Made by a program: the position numbers and the translations under genes. From Elymus sibiricus (Eukaryota; Streptophyta; Magnoliopsida; Poales; Poaceae), in assembly GCA_039707655.1 (NCBI GenBank), contig CM077666.1:397997886-398061885 (forward strand): 64,000 bases of DNA, read 5' to 3'. The notes under the pieces are model-generated. The model searched no databases, was not told the origin of the DNA, and saw only the letters and a list, made by a program, of their open reading frames with translations. Below, piece by piece: positions 35,356 through 48,044 of this stretch (positions are counted from its first letter, which is position 1; each line of letters opens with the position of its first letter).

Positions 35356-37040
35356 TGATACGTCTCCAACGTATCTATAATTTATGAAGTATTCATGCCA
35401 TGTTTATTATAGTTTTGTATGATTTTGGTGCACTTTTATATGGCTTTTATATGATTTTTATGGACTGACATATTGACCTAGTGCCCAGTGCCAGTTGTTG
35501 TTTTCTGCTTGTTTTTGGTTTTCCAGAAAATCCATATCAAATGAAGTCCAAATGCATCGAAACTTTTTGACGATTTTTTCTGGAAGGAAACAGACCCAGG
35601 AAGCTTTGGGGGAGCAGCAGAAGACCCACAGGGGCCCCACAAGCCACCAGGGTGCGCCACCCCTCCCCCAGGTGCGCCCTAGTGTCTCGTGGGCCCCCTG
35701 TGGCACCTCTTTGCGTGATTCCAACGCTGAAAAATCATATATATTCAGAAACCCCCAAAAGTTAAGCTAGATGAGTTTTTATGCCACCGCAAGCCTTTGT
35801 AAGAAGGAGATCCCATCTGGAGCCCTTTTCCGGCACCTTGCCGGAGGGGGGAATCATCACCGGAGGCCATCTTCATCATCCCGGCGGTCTCCATGACGAG
35901 GAGGGAGTAGTTTACCCTCGGGGCCGAGGGTTTGTACTAGTAGCTATGTGTTTGATCTCTCTCTCTCTCTCTCGTGTTCTTGATTTGGCATGATCTTGAT
36001 GTACCGCGAGCTTTGTTAATATAGTTGGATCATATGGTGTTTCTCCCTGTCTATCTTGTTGTGATGAATTGAGCTTTTACCTTTAAGGTTTCACTATTAT
36101 TGGATTGAATACTTTTATGGATTTGAAAACACTTGATGTATGTCTTGCATATGAATACCCGTGGTGACAATGGGGTATTATATTGATTCACTTGATGTAT
36201 GTTTTGGCACTCAACTCGCGGATTCCCGAGGTGACATTGGGGTAATCTATGCATAGGGGTTGATGCACGTTTTCGTCCTACTTTCTCCGATAGAAATCTT
36301 GGGGCACTCTTTGAAGTTCTTTGTGTTGGATTGAATATTATGAATCTGAAATTGTTTGATGCATATCGTATAATCAACTCACGGATACTTGTGGTGACAT
36401 TGGAGTATCTAGGTGACATTAGGGTTGGTTGATGTGTATCATATGGTGTTATTTTAGTACGAACTCTAGGGCTGTTTGTGACACTTATAGGGATGGCTCA
36501 ATAGATTGATCGGAAAAGATAACTTTGAGGTGGTTTCGTACCCTACAACAATTTCTATCTTATGTTCTCCGCGAATAGGAACTTTGGAGTGATTCTTTAT
36601 CGCACGTTGAGGGATTGTTATATGATCCAATTATGTTAGCATTGTTGAGAGATTGCACTAGTGAAAGTATGAACCCTAGGCCTTGTTTTCAAGCATTGCA
36701 ATACCGTTTGTGCTCCGTTTTATTACTAGCTACCTTGCTGTTTTTTATTTTGAGATTACAAAAACCTATATCTACTATCCATACTACACTTGTATCACCA
36801 TCTCTTCGCCGAACTAGTGCACCTATACAATTTACCGTTGTATTGGGTGTGTTGGGGACACATGAGATTTCTTGTATTTGGTTGCAGGGTTGTTTGAGAG
36901 AGACCATCTTCATCCTATGCCTCCCACGGATTGATAAACCTTAGGTCATCCACTTGAGGGAAAATTGCTACTGTCCTACGAAACTCTGCGCTTGGAGGCC
37001 CAACACGAGTCTACAGGAATAAGTTGTGTAGTAGACATCA
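35356..37040 (+). repeat. 3' LTR of Athila element A
   Basis: Starts TGATACGTCTCCAACG and ends GTAGTAGACATCA, both typical of Triticeae Athila/Sabrina-like LTRs. It contains a GGGCCCCACAAGCCACCAGG block (about 35632), shared in variant form with the LTR of element B. No partner LTR in the window for dating. Confidence 0.75.
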
Positions 37041-38432
37041 AGTATCAAGGGAGTTATGAACAAATTCCTTGGTGGACACGGAACATTTCAATCCTCGCAT
37101 CGGGTAACTAGATGAATGTCCTCCGGGTTTGAAACAATGCTGAGAATCATAACCGTTCTCTTGGCGGATTCTGACTGCTTGTACGGAGTTCGGAATCATC
37201 TTGGCTGACTCCACTATCTCGAGTACCAAATCTGTACCTAAGATTTGACTGTCGCTAGTCGTGACCAGTATAAAGGAGTACGGCCTTAGAACAATAGCAT
37301 CCAGAGACTTGACTGACGGTGGTTCTGGCGGAAGAATCTTGTTCATGACAGGGTACCATATGTGAGGACACATGATCCGAGCTTGTTGTTCAGCATTCTG
37401 ATTACTCACTCTGTCGGTATATCCATAGGCCGTGTGATGCTTTAACACGGTCGTTGGAGTCAAACTGCGGAGCTGGCCTTTGGTCTGACATGACAGACTT
37501 GGATATTCGATACTGATAATTCTGAGCATATACAGTTGGACAAGCGGGTTACCTTGATATGAGGTCCTTACCAACAGAGTATACCCCTTGGGTGTATATT
37601 CATGGTGATCGATACGGAATCATACTGTCTTGGGTATCCGTACCATGTTGTTCGGGCAACGATTATCACACCTGTATTGCCGGTCTTGCTCCTTCATTAT
37701 TGTTTTCTTTGTCTGGATCCTTTGTTGAAAGAACTTGGCCTTATATACTCTTAATTCTTCGTGTGACCATAGGTGCTGTCAGGTGCAATATTCCGGCAAT
37801 CATACCTTAGCCTTGTTCATGACTCGTGTCATAGGAAATATACCAGGTTCACATGTACTCGTATGGAGCTCACTGTGGCCGTCAACCATACAAGACAGTG
37901 ACAAAGGTTAACGATGTCACTTTGTCTGGCCTTGATATCCATTGTCAAGATTTGTTGTCCCAATGTTGTCTTACTTCATAGTTTGTCAGTCCTTGCATCA
38001 CACTGAGGTATATAACTGGCTTTCTTCTTCTTACATAACTCATATGCTTGTCGGATTCTCACCATGCCTGCATCATCGTGCGAGTGACTTGCTTGACCTT
38101 GGCAGCATGCTCACAATATATATGAAAGTGGGTGTAGCTGAGCATTTGATTCTCGAGGTAGACACTTGGGTTTCTGACTAGCTCATGCTTATGACCCAAC
38201 TGTTGCGGGTCTGATTCTTGAGATGCACTGCCAACTCACTGTGTAATTACTTGTACCAATGACGATGACTGTTGGTAGTGCCGTACTGACAAAGACTGGA
38301 TAGCTTGTGTTGGAAGCTATCAGAGAGTAGCATGCGGAAGAATGCTGGATAGCTTATGCTCAAAGCTTTTGCAAGGATAGCTTGCTGAAGAAGGCTGGGT
38401 ACCGTACTTTAGAAGCTTCTCCTTTGGTTGCT
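37041..38432. other. Unassigned 1.4 kb between two Athila elements
   Basis: A 178-codon frame (37038-37574, minus) matches nothing I recognise and overlaps the LTR end by three bases, so I do not call it a gene. The right part repeats GCTGGATAGCTT/GAAGAA-type words (38300-38400). It may be a remnant of another retrotransposon. Confidence 0.4.
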
Positions 38433-39846
38433 TGATAACCCACAAGTATAGGGGGTCGCAACAGTTTTCCAGGGTAGAGTATTCAACCCAAATTTATTGA
38501 TTCGACACAAAGGGAGCCAAAGAATGTTTGCAAGTATTAGCAGTTGAGTTGTCAATTCAACCACACCTGGAGACTAAATATCTGCAGCAGAGTGATCAGT
38601 AGCACAGTAGTATGATAGTTTGATAGCAATAGCAATAATAGTAACAGTAACAGTAGCAGTAGCAGCAATAGTAGTAGCAATTGTGACAGTAGTAGCAACA
38701 GTAGTAACTTAGCAAGGAACAATATATGAAAAACTTGTAGGCATTGGATCGGTGATTATGTTGGATAACATTCATCATGTAACAGTCATAACCTAGGGCG
38801 ACACAGAACTAGCTCCAATTCATCAATGTAATGTAGGCATGTATTCCGTATATAGTCATACGTGCTTGCGATAAGAACTTGCATGACATCTTTTGTCCTA
38901 CCCTCCCATGGCAGCGGGGTCCATAAGGAAACTAAGGGATATTAAGGCCTCCTTTTAATAGAGAACCGAAACAAAGCATTAACACATAGTGAATACATGA
39001 ACTCCTCAAACTATGGCAATCACCGGAAAGAATCCCAATTATTGTCACCTTGGGGTATGCGGATCATAACACATAACAGGTGCGTATAACTTGCAAGATC
39101 GGATCAAGAACACAAATATATTCATGAAAACATAAAGGGTTCAGATCTGAAATCATGGCACTCGGGCCCTAGTGACAAGCATTAAGCATAGCAAAGTCAT
39201 AGCAACATCAATCTCAGAACATAGTGGATACTAGGGATCAAGCCCTAACAAAACTAACTCGATTACATGATAAATCTCATCCAACCCATCACCATCCAGC
39301 AAGCCTATGCAGGAATTACTCACTCCCAGCGGTGAGCACCATGAAATTGGTGATGAAGGATGGTTGATGATGACGATACCGGAAGATCCCCCTCTTCGGA
39401 GCCCCAAGCGAACTCCAGATCTGGCCTCCCGATGAAGAACAGGAGGTGGCGGCGGCTCCGTATCGTGAAATGCAATAAAACCTTCTCTCCTATTTTTTTT
39501 TCTAGAATTGTGAATTTATAGGCCTGAGATTAGGGTCAGGGGAGCCACGTGGGCCCTACTAGCCACCAGGGCGCGCCAGGGGGGGTGGCGCGCCCTGGTG
39601 CCTCATGGGCAGCAGGTGCCCCCCCTCCAGTAGGTCTTGGCTCTAGTATTTTTTATTTATTCCATAAAAAATCTCCAAAAAGTTTCATCCAATTCCAAGA
39701 ACTTTTATTTCTGCACAAAAAACAACACCATGGTAGTTCTGCTGAAAACAGCGTCAGTCCGGGTTAGTTTCATTCAAATCATGCAAATTAGAGTCCAAAA
39801 CAAGAGCAAAAGTGTTTGGAAAAGTAGATACGACGGAGACATATCA
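38433..39846 (-). repeat. 3' LTR of Athila element B
   Basis: On the plus strand it runs from TGATAACCCACAAGTATAGG to GACATATCA. On the element strand it therefore starts TGATATGTCTCC directly after the AAGCTTGGGGGAGT purine tract. It contains a GGCGCGCC-centred inverted block (39550-39610). Confidence 0.8.
38623..38715. repeat. AGC/AGT trinucleotide-rich microsatellite
   Basis: Imperfect run of AGCAAT, AGTAAC and AGTAGC units inside the LTR of element B; likely variable between accessions. Confidence 0.8.
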
Positions 39847-41970
39847 ACTCCCCCAAGCTTAACTCATTGCTTGTCCTCAAGCAATTCAGTTGACAAACTG
39901 AAAGTGATAAAGAAAAACTTTTACGAACTCTTTTGTTCTTGTATCTATATATATGCTTAAATAGTACCCAAGTTTTCAGCAAAGATCATGAACTAACCAT
40001 GCAAATGATAACTCTTAGAAATTATATTCACTCATATCAATGGCAAAATCAACAGCGAGCAATAATAAGATATCTCAAATGCCAACACTTTGTCAAAACG
40101 ATCATGATATAATATGACAACATGGTATCTCGCTAGCCCTTTCTGAGACCGCAAAACATAAATGCAGAGGACCTCCAAAGTTCAAGCAAGGACTAGACAT
40201 TGTAATTCATGGTAGAAAAGATCCAGTCATGATGCACACAACATTAACTAGACACAATGCATGAGAATGACAATAGTGCTCTCAGGACTGGTGCTTATTT
40301 GAGAAGGTGATGACTCAACAATAAAAGTAAAATAAGATAAAAGTAAATAGATAGGCCCTTCGCAGAGGGAAGCATGGATTTGCAGAGGTGCCAGAGCTTG
40401 AAGCTTAAATCAGAGATAAATATAATTTTGGGAGGTATGCCTTTCCTGTCAACGTCACGACCGAGAGTTTTTAATATCTTCCATGCTAAACAAATTAGCG
40501 GCGGTTCCCAAGCGGTAAAGTAAAGTTTACTCCCCCTCCACCAACAAACACAAGCCATGGCTAGCCGAATCCTCGAGTGCCCTCCATACCAACAACTTTC
40601 CGGGGGAGTTTGTTTTATTATTTTGCAGTTTTAATAATGGGACTGGGCATCCCGATTACCAGCCCCTCTTGTGTAAAGACAATTGAATAAACACTCATCA
40701 TGAGAATAACCTGCTTAGCATGGAAGATATTGACCGCCCCCTGTCGCTCCATGAGCGGTACGGGCACACAAAACAGATGTTCATTTGAATATTTAGAGGT
40801 GGCACATGCAAATTTACTTAGAACGGCAGGGTAATACCGCATATAGGTAGATATAGTGGACTCATCTAGAATAACTTTGGTTTAAAGGTTTTGATGCACA
40901 AGCAGTATTCCCGCTTAGTACAGGTGAAGGCTAGCAAATAGGTTGAGAAGCGACCAACTAGAGAGCGAAAACGGTCATAATCATGCATTATGAATAATCA
41001 ATATTGAATACTAGCATGAGTAGGATATAAGCACCATGAACATAAATATCGTGGAGGCTATGTTGGTTTTGAATCAACTACATGTGTGAACATGTGCCAA
41101 GTCAAGCCACTCGAAACATTCAGAGGAGGATACCATATCATCATACTACATCACAAAAGTTTTAATGCATGTTGACACCCAAGATAAATCATTATCCACT
41201 CCTAGCTACTTAAGCATGGCATGAGCAACTATAATCTCTAATTATCATCATAAACATGTTTAATCATAATATGCTGAATCATGGATACTGAGTTAAACAT
41301 ATTTACAAAAACAAAAACAAGTTGAGTTCATACCCGCTTTTCCTTGCCACATTCACTTCATCAAATCATCATCATTATTGCCTTTCACTTGCACGACCGA
41401 ATGATATGAAAATGATAATAGTGCAAGTGTGCCATGGACTAAGCTGGAATCTGCAAACATTTTATTCAAAGGAGAAGACAAGGTAATATGGGCTTTTTGT
41501 TAGATCAACAATAATGCATACGAGACCCACTCAACATTTTCATCGTGGTCTTCTCCTTACAATGACTCAACAAAAGAAAAGAATTTCAGAGAAACACACT
41601 GAAATATTTTTGGAGTTTTTAGTTTTTTCTTGAAGGAAACAAATTAAAGAAGACAAAACAAAAACGAGAAAAACTATTTACATGGGAAAGCTCCCAACAA
41701 GCAAAAGAAGAAACGGGAAATCTTTTTTGGTTTTCTTTTAATGCTACGACTAATTAAGCTAGAAAGAAAAACTGAAAAGAAACGAGAAATGTTTTTGGAT
41801 TTTCTCAAAGTTTTTCAAACACACAAGGAGAAGGCGAGAAAATAGAACTAACATGGATTATACAATGAAAAAGTATGAACACCGACAACTGGAATGAAAT
41901 GTGTGGACATGAATGTAATGTCGGTGAGAGATACGTACTCCCCCAAGCTTAGGCTTTTGCCTAGCTTGGT
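39847..41970 (-). other. Non-coding 3' tail of Athila element B
   Basis: AT-rich, no gene seen. Purine tracts (CCCCCAAGCTTA on the plus strand) occur at 39850 and again at 41941. Confidence 0.7.
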
Positions 41971-42993
41971 CTACGGCCATCCATCGTAGCCATCCGGTCT
42001 CATGTGAAAGTGCTGAGGCGGCGGCACCCGAGTGTCCCAATCCTGGGCCTCCTCCTCTGCCGCTGCCAAGGCGTTCTGATAAGCAACGATGTCCGGTGGC
42101 ATAACAGTATATCCATTCCTGGCATGAGAATCAAACAAAGCAGGTGCAGGCAACGGAATAATATCACGAGTATCCTCACTAAAAACCAAGTTATAACGAA
42201 TGTGGTGAGGAGGCTCAGGAGCATCAAGAAAATGGTGGTCCCTCATAGACTGGTGATCTAAGTAAACTCTGGGCAACAAGTAATCATGTGGTCATATGTT
42301 AACATTAAAACGTCTCGCTAGGCGAGTAGCATAAATTCCGCCATGAATTTTACCCTTAGTCCTATTAGTGTGCAGGCGGCATGCAATGATAGCTCCCAGG
42401 TTATAAGTGTTGTCATTATGCAGTGCGCGTCATAAAATGGCAAAGTCAGGTGCACATAACGCACCACCTTGCTCTCTAGCAGTCAGGCATTTCCCTATGA
42501 ATAAAGCAAAGTAATGAACAGCGGGAAATTGCAAGCTAGTGGCTCGGGCTCTCGACACACCCCTTTCCTCTCCCACAGTTAAAGTGCGGAGGAAGCCCTC
42601 AAATTCCTCCGGTCGAGGCTCTCTTATTTCCCCATCAAAAGGGATCAAGCATATCTCACAAAATTCAGCAAGCGGTATCTAATGATGCTCAGCATATAAA
42701 TCAAAGCGCACCGCAGGGGGGTCGAGCCTATTCAGGAAATGAAAGTTTTGCACAAAGGAATTTGTAAGGATGTGGTGCTGGTCACACTCATCTGCGAGGA
42801 AGTCGGTCAGTCCGGCATTAGAAACAAATTGCGTGAACTCTTGGTAGAATCCAGCTTCGTTCATGAAGGCATTGTGCGGCCATTCACACGGCCGGACGTC
42901 CGTCCTACGCGGAATGTTGAGGTCACTGTCTGAGGAGTCCCCAAGGACTGCCTTGGCGTTCCGCTTCGAGGAACTCCTCCGGAAGAAATCCAT
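41971..42993 (-). pseudogene. 3' ORF of Athila element B (ATHILA ORF-like), three stops
   Basis: One minus-strand frame of 340 codons from the ATG at 42993 (MDFFRRSSSKRN) to 41971. Segments include NEAGFYQEFTQFVSNAGLTD, EFEGFLRTL, LQFPAVHYFALFIGKCL and DHHFLDAPEPPHHIRY. Stops interrupt it at 42679-42681 (TAG), about 42430 (TGA in a CGA context) and about 42298 (TGA). The protein type is frequent in grass Athila elements downstream of pol; its role is unknown. Confidence 0.7.
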
Positions 42994-43611
42994 TTTCTCT
43001 ATGAACAAATTTTTGAAAAAATTTGGGCCACAAATTGATATCAACAAAACTTCACAAGATTGATAGTAACTACTCATATGGATGTCTAGAGGCTATATCA
43101 AGCATTCAAACTACTTGGAACTCAAAGAATTCAACATGCAAGCTCATTTTCAGTAGCACCAAGAGCAGCTGATTATGCAAAATATAATCCACTAGAGCAA
43201 AAACTAATTGGAGCAATGGGGGAGTCACATACCAAGTAGCAATCCCCCAAAACAGTTTCGGAAACGGAGCTCCGAGCAAAGAGATCGAAAATCTCAGGTT
43301 TGGGAGCAAGAACACGAGAGAGAGAGCTACCAGGAGTTTTTGCTAGAGCTAAGAGACGGAGTGGGCTGAAGGGATAAGTGAGGGGGTCCCTGTGGGGCCC
43401 ACAAGCCACCAGGGCGCGCCCCAGGGGGGGTGGCGCTCCCTGGTGCCTCGTGGGCACCTGGGGAATCCCCCTGGTATGATTTTAGTGCCAAAAATTCTTA
43501 AATATTCTATAAAGATTCATGTCAAAAAAATTATTGCATTCTGAGCACTTTTATTTTTGGGCCATTTTTTTATTGCACAGATAATTCAGAAAATAGGATA
43601 ATCATGACATT

Positions 43612-43960
43612 TTATTTTATTAAACTATAATTAACAGAAAACAAAAAGTGGGTACAGAAGGTTGTGCATACTAAATTCATCGACCACATGCCTCTCAAAA
43701 AGAATCCATTAATAAGGTTGATCAAGTCTTTATATTTAGCATAAGGGGCCATCCTTAAAATATCAGTCAAACGAGTACGCAAAAAGACTGGCCTAAGCAT
43801 TTCAGCAAAGCGTTCAAATTCTTTCTCATCCTTTTTCTTAGATGGTTTAGGAGGAAAGGGCATGGGTTTTTGAACCCATGGTTCCCTTTCTTTACCATGT
43901 TTTCTAGCAACGAAGTCTCTTTTATCATAACGTTTGTTCTTAGGAGGTGGGTTATCAAGA
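43612..43960 (-). pseudogene. Gag C-terminal fragment of Athila element B
   Basis: The minus strand encodes RYDKRDFVARKHGKERE, then PMPFPPKPSKKKDEKEFERF and LRPVFLRTRLTDILRMAPYAKY. This is the proline/lysine-rich gag end just before the protease in Athila polyproteins. The frame then runs into the pre-ORF sequence instead of protease. The 5' end is truncated at about 43960. Confidence 0.75.
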
Positions 43961-43962
43961 GG

Positions 43963-44300
43963 GTGTTTGGTTGGGCTTCACGGCAGCTTTCCCGGCTTAA
44001 AAGCCAGCAGCCCAACCAAACAGCCAGCTTTCATTTGGCTTTCGACGCGCAGCCGCAGCTTTTTTACACGCGAGAGGAGAAGCTGGTCACGAGCAGCTTC
44101 GACCGCGTTCCCCCGCGGTGGATCAATCCCACACCCTCCCTACCCCTGCTACTTCGCTGTCATTATAGCCGTGGTCAGCAGGATGAAGCATCCACACGGG
44201 TCCAAAGCAAAAAGAAGGAACGCATGATGCAGCCTTTGTGCGGAGCTGTGGGAGGGTCCGCTTAGAGTGATGCAACACCCGAGTCCGATAGCAAAGAGAT
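43963..44300. other. Possible DNA-transposon end with foldback
   Basis: GTGTTTGGTTGGGCTT at 43963 is answered 30 bases on by AAGCC...CCCAACCAAACA, forming a short hairpin. GGGTGTTTGGTT-type ends are common in PIF/Harbinger-like elements. The other end was not located, and no transposase is seen. Confidence 0.35.
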
Positions 44301-44658
44301 ATGTTTGTTCATCTGCAATTTGTCTATCCCGAGGGGTTCATAGAAATTGTACTTAATAGCCATGCGATATGTTTAGCAAACTTAGAAATTGGGGGCCCCG
44401 AGACGTCCCTTTACTAAACCAATCTATTTTCTTTGAGCTAAGAGACATATGCCATATAGTATGCAGTTTATGCGTAAGTATGTAATACTTAATTTATGCA
44501 TAAAAGAGACGGAGATGCTCTGCATTCATGGGCGGGACGTCATCCGACCTGATTTTCTGTATGACCTGATTTTCTGTTGTCGCTCCATGAACCAACTCGA
44601 TGTTTGCGTTGGCGAATCGATAAGGTTGGCTCATAGAGGTGACAACATGGAGCGGTCA

Positions 44659-45455
44659 CCGATTTATCTGCATACATGAAGTAGTACGAGTAGAAGAAGA
44701 AATTCTCATGTGAATGAATATGCGAGAGCAAAATAATTATATATACTGCACTCTTAGCCATAGGCGGCAAGCTAGAGCCCCTGAGAGGGGAGCCCTACGG
44801 AGCTAGGCATGACAAAACCGGAGCCCTCGAGCCTGTCGCGGTGAGGTCAGTCTGGACGCGTGAAGCTGGCGTGAGGGCGGCGAGCTCCGTGCCCACGGAG
44901 CGATGAGGCCATCTCAGTGACGTGACACACGTCCTAATTATAATCTGCATACATAGAGTGTACTGGCAGAAAAAAAATCTCATAAAATTGACGTGTATGA
45001 GAAAAATAAATGAATAAATAAATGATGCCCGTGTCCGTAAGAGGTGAGGCGAAGCCCTCGAGCTAGTTGCGGCGAGTTTTACGGATTGAGGGCCACATGA
45101 TGAAGCTCGCGCGGTGTAGCCCGAGTCCGCCGGTGATGAGGCCTGAGTGGGTAGACCCGCGTGATGAGATCGCGTGGTGAGGCCTGCGCGATGAGGCTGG
45201 AGCGGCGAAGCAACAATGCGACAATGACACCGTTGATTTATCTACATAAGATATTATTGGCAGACATTGACAATTTTTTTGTCAAAGTAATATTTATGAA
45301 TAATTAGATATATATATATATATATAACCTGGATTTGTAAATGGTGAGGCAGGGCCCTCGAGCCGGTTGCGGCGAGGTTTGCAGATTAAGGGCCACGTGA
45401 TGAAGCTCACGCGGTGAGGGCCGAGTCCGTCGGACAATGAGGCCGGCGCGAGGAG
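44659..45455. repeat. Three diverged tandem copies of a ~280-300-bp unit
   Basis: Copies start near 44659, 44938 and 45233 with TTATCTGCATACAT-like text. They continue through an AT-rich part (ATAAATGAATAAAT) into a GC-rich part (GAGCCCTCGAGCC...GTTGCGGCGAG, then TGATGAAGCTC-CGCGG). The third copy includes a short (TA)n tract at 45310-45326. Likely the internal or leader repeat of the gypsy element whose LTR is at 47706. Confidence 0.65.
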
Positions 45456-45460
45456 GCCGA

Positions 45461-46964
45461 CGATACGTCTCCAATGTATCTATAATTTTTTATTGTTTCA
45501 TGCTATTATATTATCAATCTTGTATGCTTTATATGCCATTTTATATCATTTTTGAAAACTAACCTATTAACTCGGTGCCTAGTGTCAGTTCCTATTTTTT
45601 TGCCTATTTATTTGTTTCACAAAAAAACCATACCAAACGAAGTCCAAACACGATGAAACTTTACGGTGATTTTTTATGGACTAGAGGAGACCCTAGAAGC
45701 TTTGGGGGGAGGCCAAAAGACCAGCAGGTGGGCCACAAGCTTATGGGCCCCACAGGCCTTTGTTTGACCTAATTCCAGCGCTATAGATTCCCTAAATTCC
45801 AGAAAACCCTAGAGCGAGACCCGAAACAATTTTATCGCCGCCGCAAGCTTCTATTCTTCCGCGATCCCATCTGAAGGCCTCCGCCGGTACTCTGCCAGAG
45901 GGGGAATCGATCACGGAGGCCATCTTCATCAACCTTGCTGCCTCCATGATGATGTGTGAGTAGTTCCCACAGGACCTACGGGTCCATAGCAGTAGCTAGA
46001 TGGCTCTCTCTCTCTCTGTCTCTCTTGATCTTGATCTTCAATACAATGATCTCTTCGGAGATCTACTCGATGTAATTCTTGCAGTGTGTTTGTTGGGATC
46101 TGATGAATTGTGGGTTTATGATCAGATTATTCATTGAAAGTATTTGAGTCTTTTCTGAGATTTATTATGTGTGATTTTATAGCCTTGTATTTCTCTCCGA
46201 TCTATCTATCTTCTTTAGCCAATTAGATCGATTTATCTTCAGTGGGAGAGGTGCTTGGTAGTAGGTTCAATCTTGCAGTGTCCTTACTCTGTGACAGGAG
46301 GAGTTGCAAGGCACGTATTTGTGTTGTTTCTACTAAGGGTAAAACGATGAGATTCAATTATATTAATTGGTTTATTTTTTTCTACATTACGTCATCATGC
46401 TCCAAGCATTACTCTGTTTGTTATGAACTTAATACCTTAAGATGCATGTTGGATAGCAGTCAAGGGGTGGAGTAATAGTAGTAGATGCAGATGGATTTTC
46501 GGTCTACTTGTCTTGGATGTAAAATGCCTATATATTGATCATGCCATGAATATCATCATAACTATGCGATATTCTATCAATTACCCAACAGTAATTTGTT
46601 TACCCACTGTACTATGCTCATGAGAGAGATGCCTCTAGTGAACACTATGGCCCCCGGGTCCATTCACTTTATATTTACTAAAACCCCAAAAAAATTGCTA
46701 TAATTTATTTACTTTTATTTTATCTATCTACCACTATCAGATTTAATCCTTACAATTAACGAGTACAAGGGGACTGACAACCCTCTTGCCCACGTTGGGT
46801 GCAAGTATTTGCTTTGTGTGTGTGCAGGTACTGCCTACAGTGTTCGTGTGGTGTCTCCTGCTGGTTCGATAAACCTTGGTTCTTAACTGAGGGAAATACT
46901 ATCTGCCACTATACCACATCACCCTTCCTCTTCGGGGAAATCCCAACGCCTATCACAAGTAGCA
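45461..46964 (+). repeat. Sabrina-like solo LTR (1504 bp)
   Basis: Begins CGATACGTCTCC (first base changed from the usual T) and ends CAAGTAGCA. It is flanked by GCCGA on both sides (45456-45460 and 46965-46969). The U5 text (GATGTAATTCTTGCAGTG..., AACTGAGGGAAATACT) is typical of the abundant Triticeae Sabrina/Fatima-like LTRs. It lies inside the GC-rich repeat region, so it inserted after that region formed. Confidence 0.9.
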
Positions 46965-46969
46965 GCCGA

Positions 46970-47590
46970 CGGTGAGTCCTGCGGCTGAGGAGGTCCACCG
47001 GGCGATGAGGCCGACACGAGGAGGCCGACGGTGAGTCCTACGGCGGAGGAGTCCGCCGGGCGATGAGGCCGGCGCGAGGAGGCCAATGTTGGGGCCTGCG
47101 GTGGCGAAGGTCCGTCAGACGATGAGGCTGGCGCGGGGAGGCCGACGATGGGGCCTGCGGCAGCGAAGGTCCGCCGGACGATGAGGCCGGCGCGAGGAGG
47201 CCCCCGATGGTGAGGAGGTCTGCGCGGTGAAGATCCATGCGGTGGAGGTCCACGCCATGGAGGTTCGCAGCGGCGAAGGTCCACGCCAAGGAGGTCCGCG
47301 GTGGAGGAGCTCCGCTGCGGTGAAGGTCTGCGGCAGCGAAGTTGCATGCCCTGGAGGTCCGCGACGGTGAAGGTCTGTTCCATGGAGGTCCACGGCGGCG
47401 AAGGTCTGCGCCATGGAGATCCGCGACGGCGAAGGTTCGCGCCATGGAGGTCCGCGCCATGGAGATCCGCGACGGCGAAGGTTCGCGCCATGGAGGTCCG
47501 CGCGGTGGACATCCGCGAAGGAGGTCCGCATCATGGAGGTCCGCAGCGGCGAAGGTCCGCGCCATGGAGGTCCACGGCGACGAACAGATC
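46970..47590. repeat. 15-bp-periodic GC-rich tandem repeat
   Basis: Built from units such as CCATGGAGGTCCGCG and GACGGCGAAGGTTCG, each 15 bases. Because 15 is five codons, all three minus-strand frames stay open for 140-200 codons and spell pentapeptide-like A-D-L-H-G repeats. I read this as a repeat-driven artefact in a gypsy leader, not as a demonstrated gene. Confidence 0.7.
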
Positions 47591-47687
47591 AACCCTAATT
47601 TTTCTTCTTGATTCCGATCTTAGATTAGATCGGAACCGATCTAGGTCAAGAGAAACCCATTTGAACATAGTATCTATGCGCACCGCT

Positions 47688-47705
47688 CCTACCTGGCGCG
47701 CCAAC
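47688..47705 (-). other. Primer-binding site of a second gypsy element
   Basis: On the minus strand GTTGGCGCGCCAGGTAGG begins at the LTR edge, the same primer type as the Tat element at 26841. Confidence 0.8.
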
Positions 47706-48044
47706 TGACGGAGCTGAAATCCGTCAGATCCCTGCATAGGGTTCCTTATGGGGAAGAGCACGCATAGAGGATCAGATTGGGGTACACACAGGACACTGAT
47801 TTACCCAGGTTCAAGCCTCCATGGTGGAGTAATACCTTACATCCTGCTTGTATTATATTGATGTGGCCTCGTATGAGGTATACATGTGTTGGATCTATTG
47901 GAGATCTAATGAAGAGAGGTTGGGGAGATTGAATCTCTGTTGGTCACCGCCTTGGGAGGCCCCTACCCCCTTATATAGACAGATGAGGGGTAGGGTTACA
48001 TGGTCCCAAGTCGGTTTACATGGCTTGATGCCCAAGTTGTCTAC

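Larger units (their letters stand above)
27723..37040 (+). mobile_element. Athila-type gypsy element A, 3' half
   Basis: After the Tat-type LTR the sequence is the 3' part of an Athila-type element: an env-position ORF (27837-28583), a long non-coding tail with AAGCTTGGGGATGC purine words, and a 3' LTR starting TGATACGTCTCC at 35356. Its 5' half must lie left of the window, displaced by the Tat insertion. A 3.7 kb solo LTR (30585-34324) interrupts the tail. Confidence 0.75.
38433..43960 (-). mobile_element. Athila-type gypsy element B, pol-less
   Basis: On the minus strand: end of gag (43612-43960), then directly the 3' ORF (41971-42993), a non-coding tail with AAGCTTGGGGGAG purine tracts, and the 3' LTR (38433-39846). 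Protease, RT, RNase H and integrase are absent; only about 620 bases separate gag from the 3' ORF. The 5' part is lost at about 43960, where unrelated DNA begins. Element A lies in the opposite orientation, so the two 3' LTRs face each other. Confidence 0.75.

Noticed and set aside
37038..37574. 178-codon minus-strand frame
   Set aside because: No recognisable domain and it runs into an LTR end; described only as part of an unassigned stretch.
46919..47592. Minus-strand frames of 139-197 codons with pentapeptide-like repeats
   Set aside because: All three frames are open because of the 15-bp repeat period; there is no independent sign of coding.
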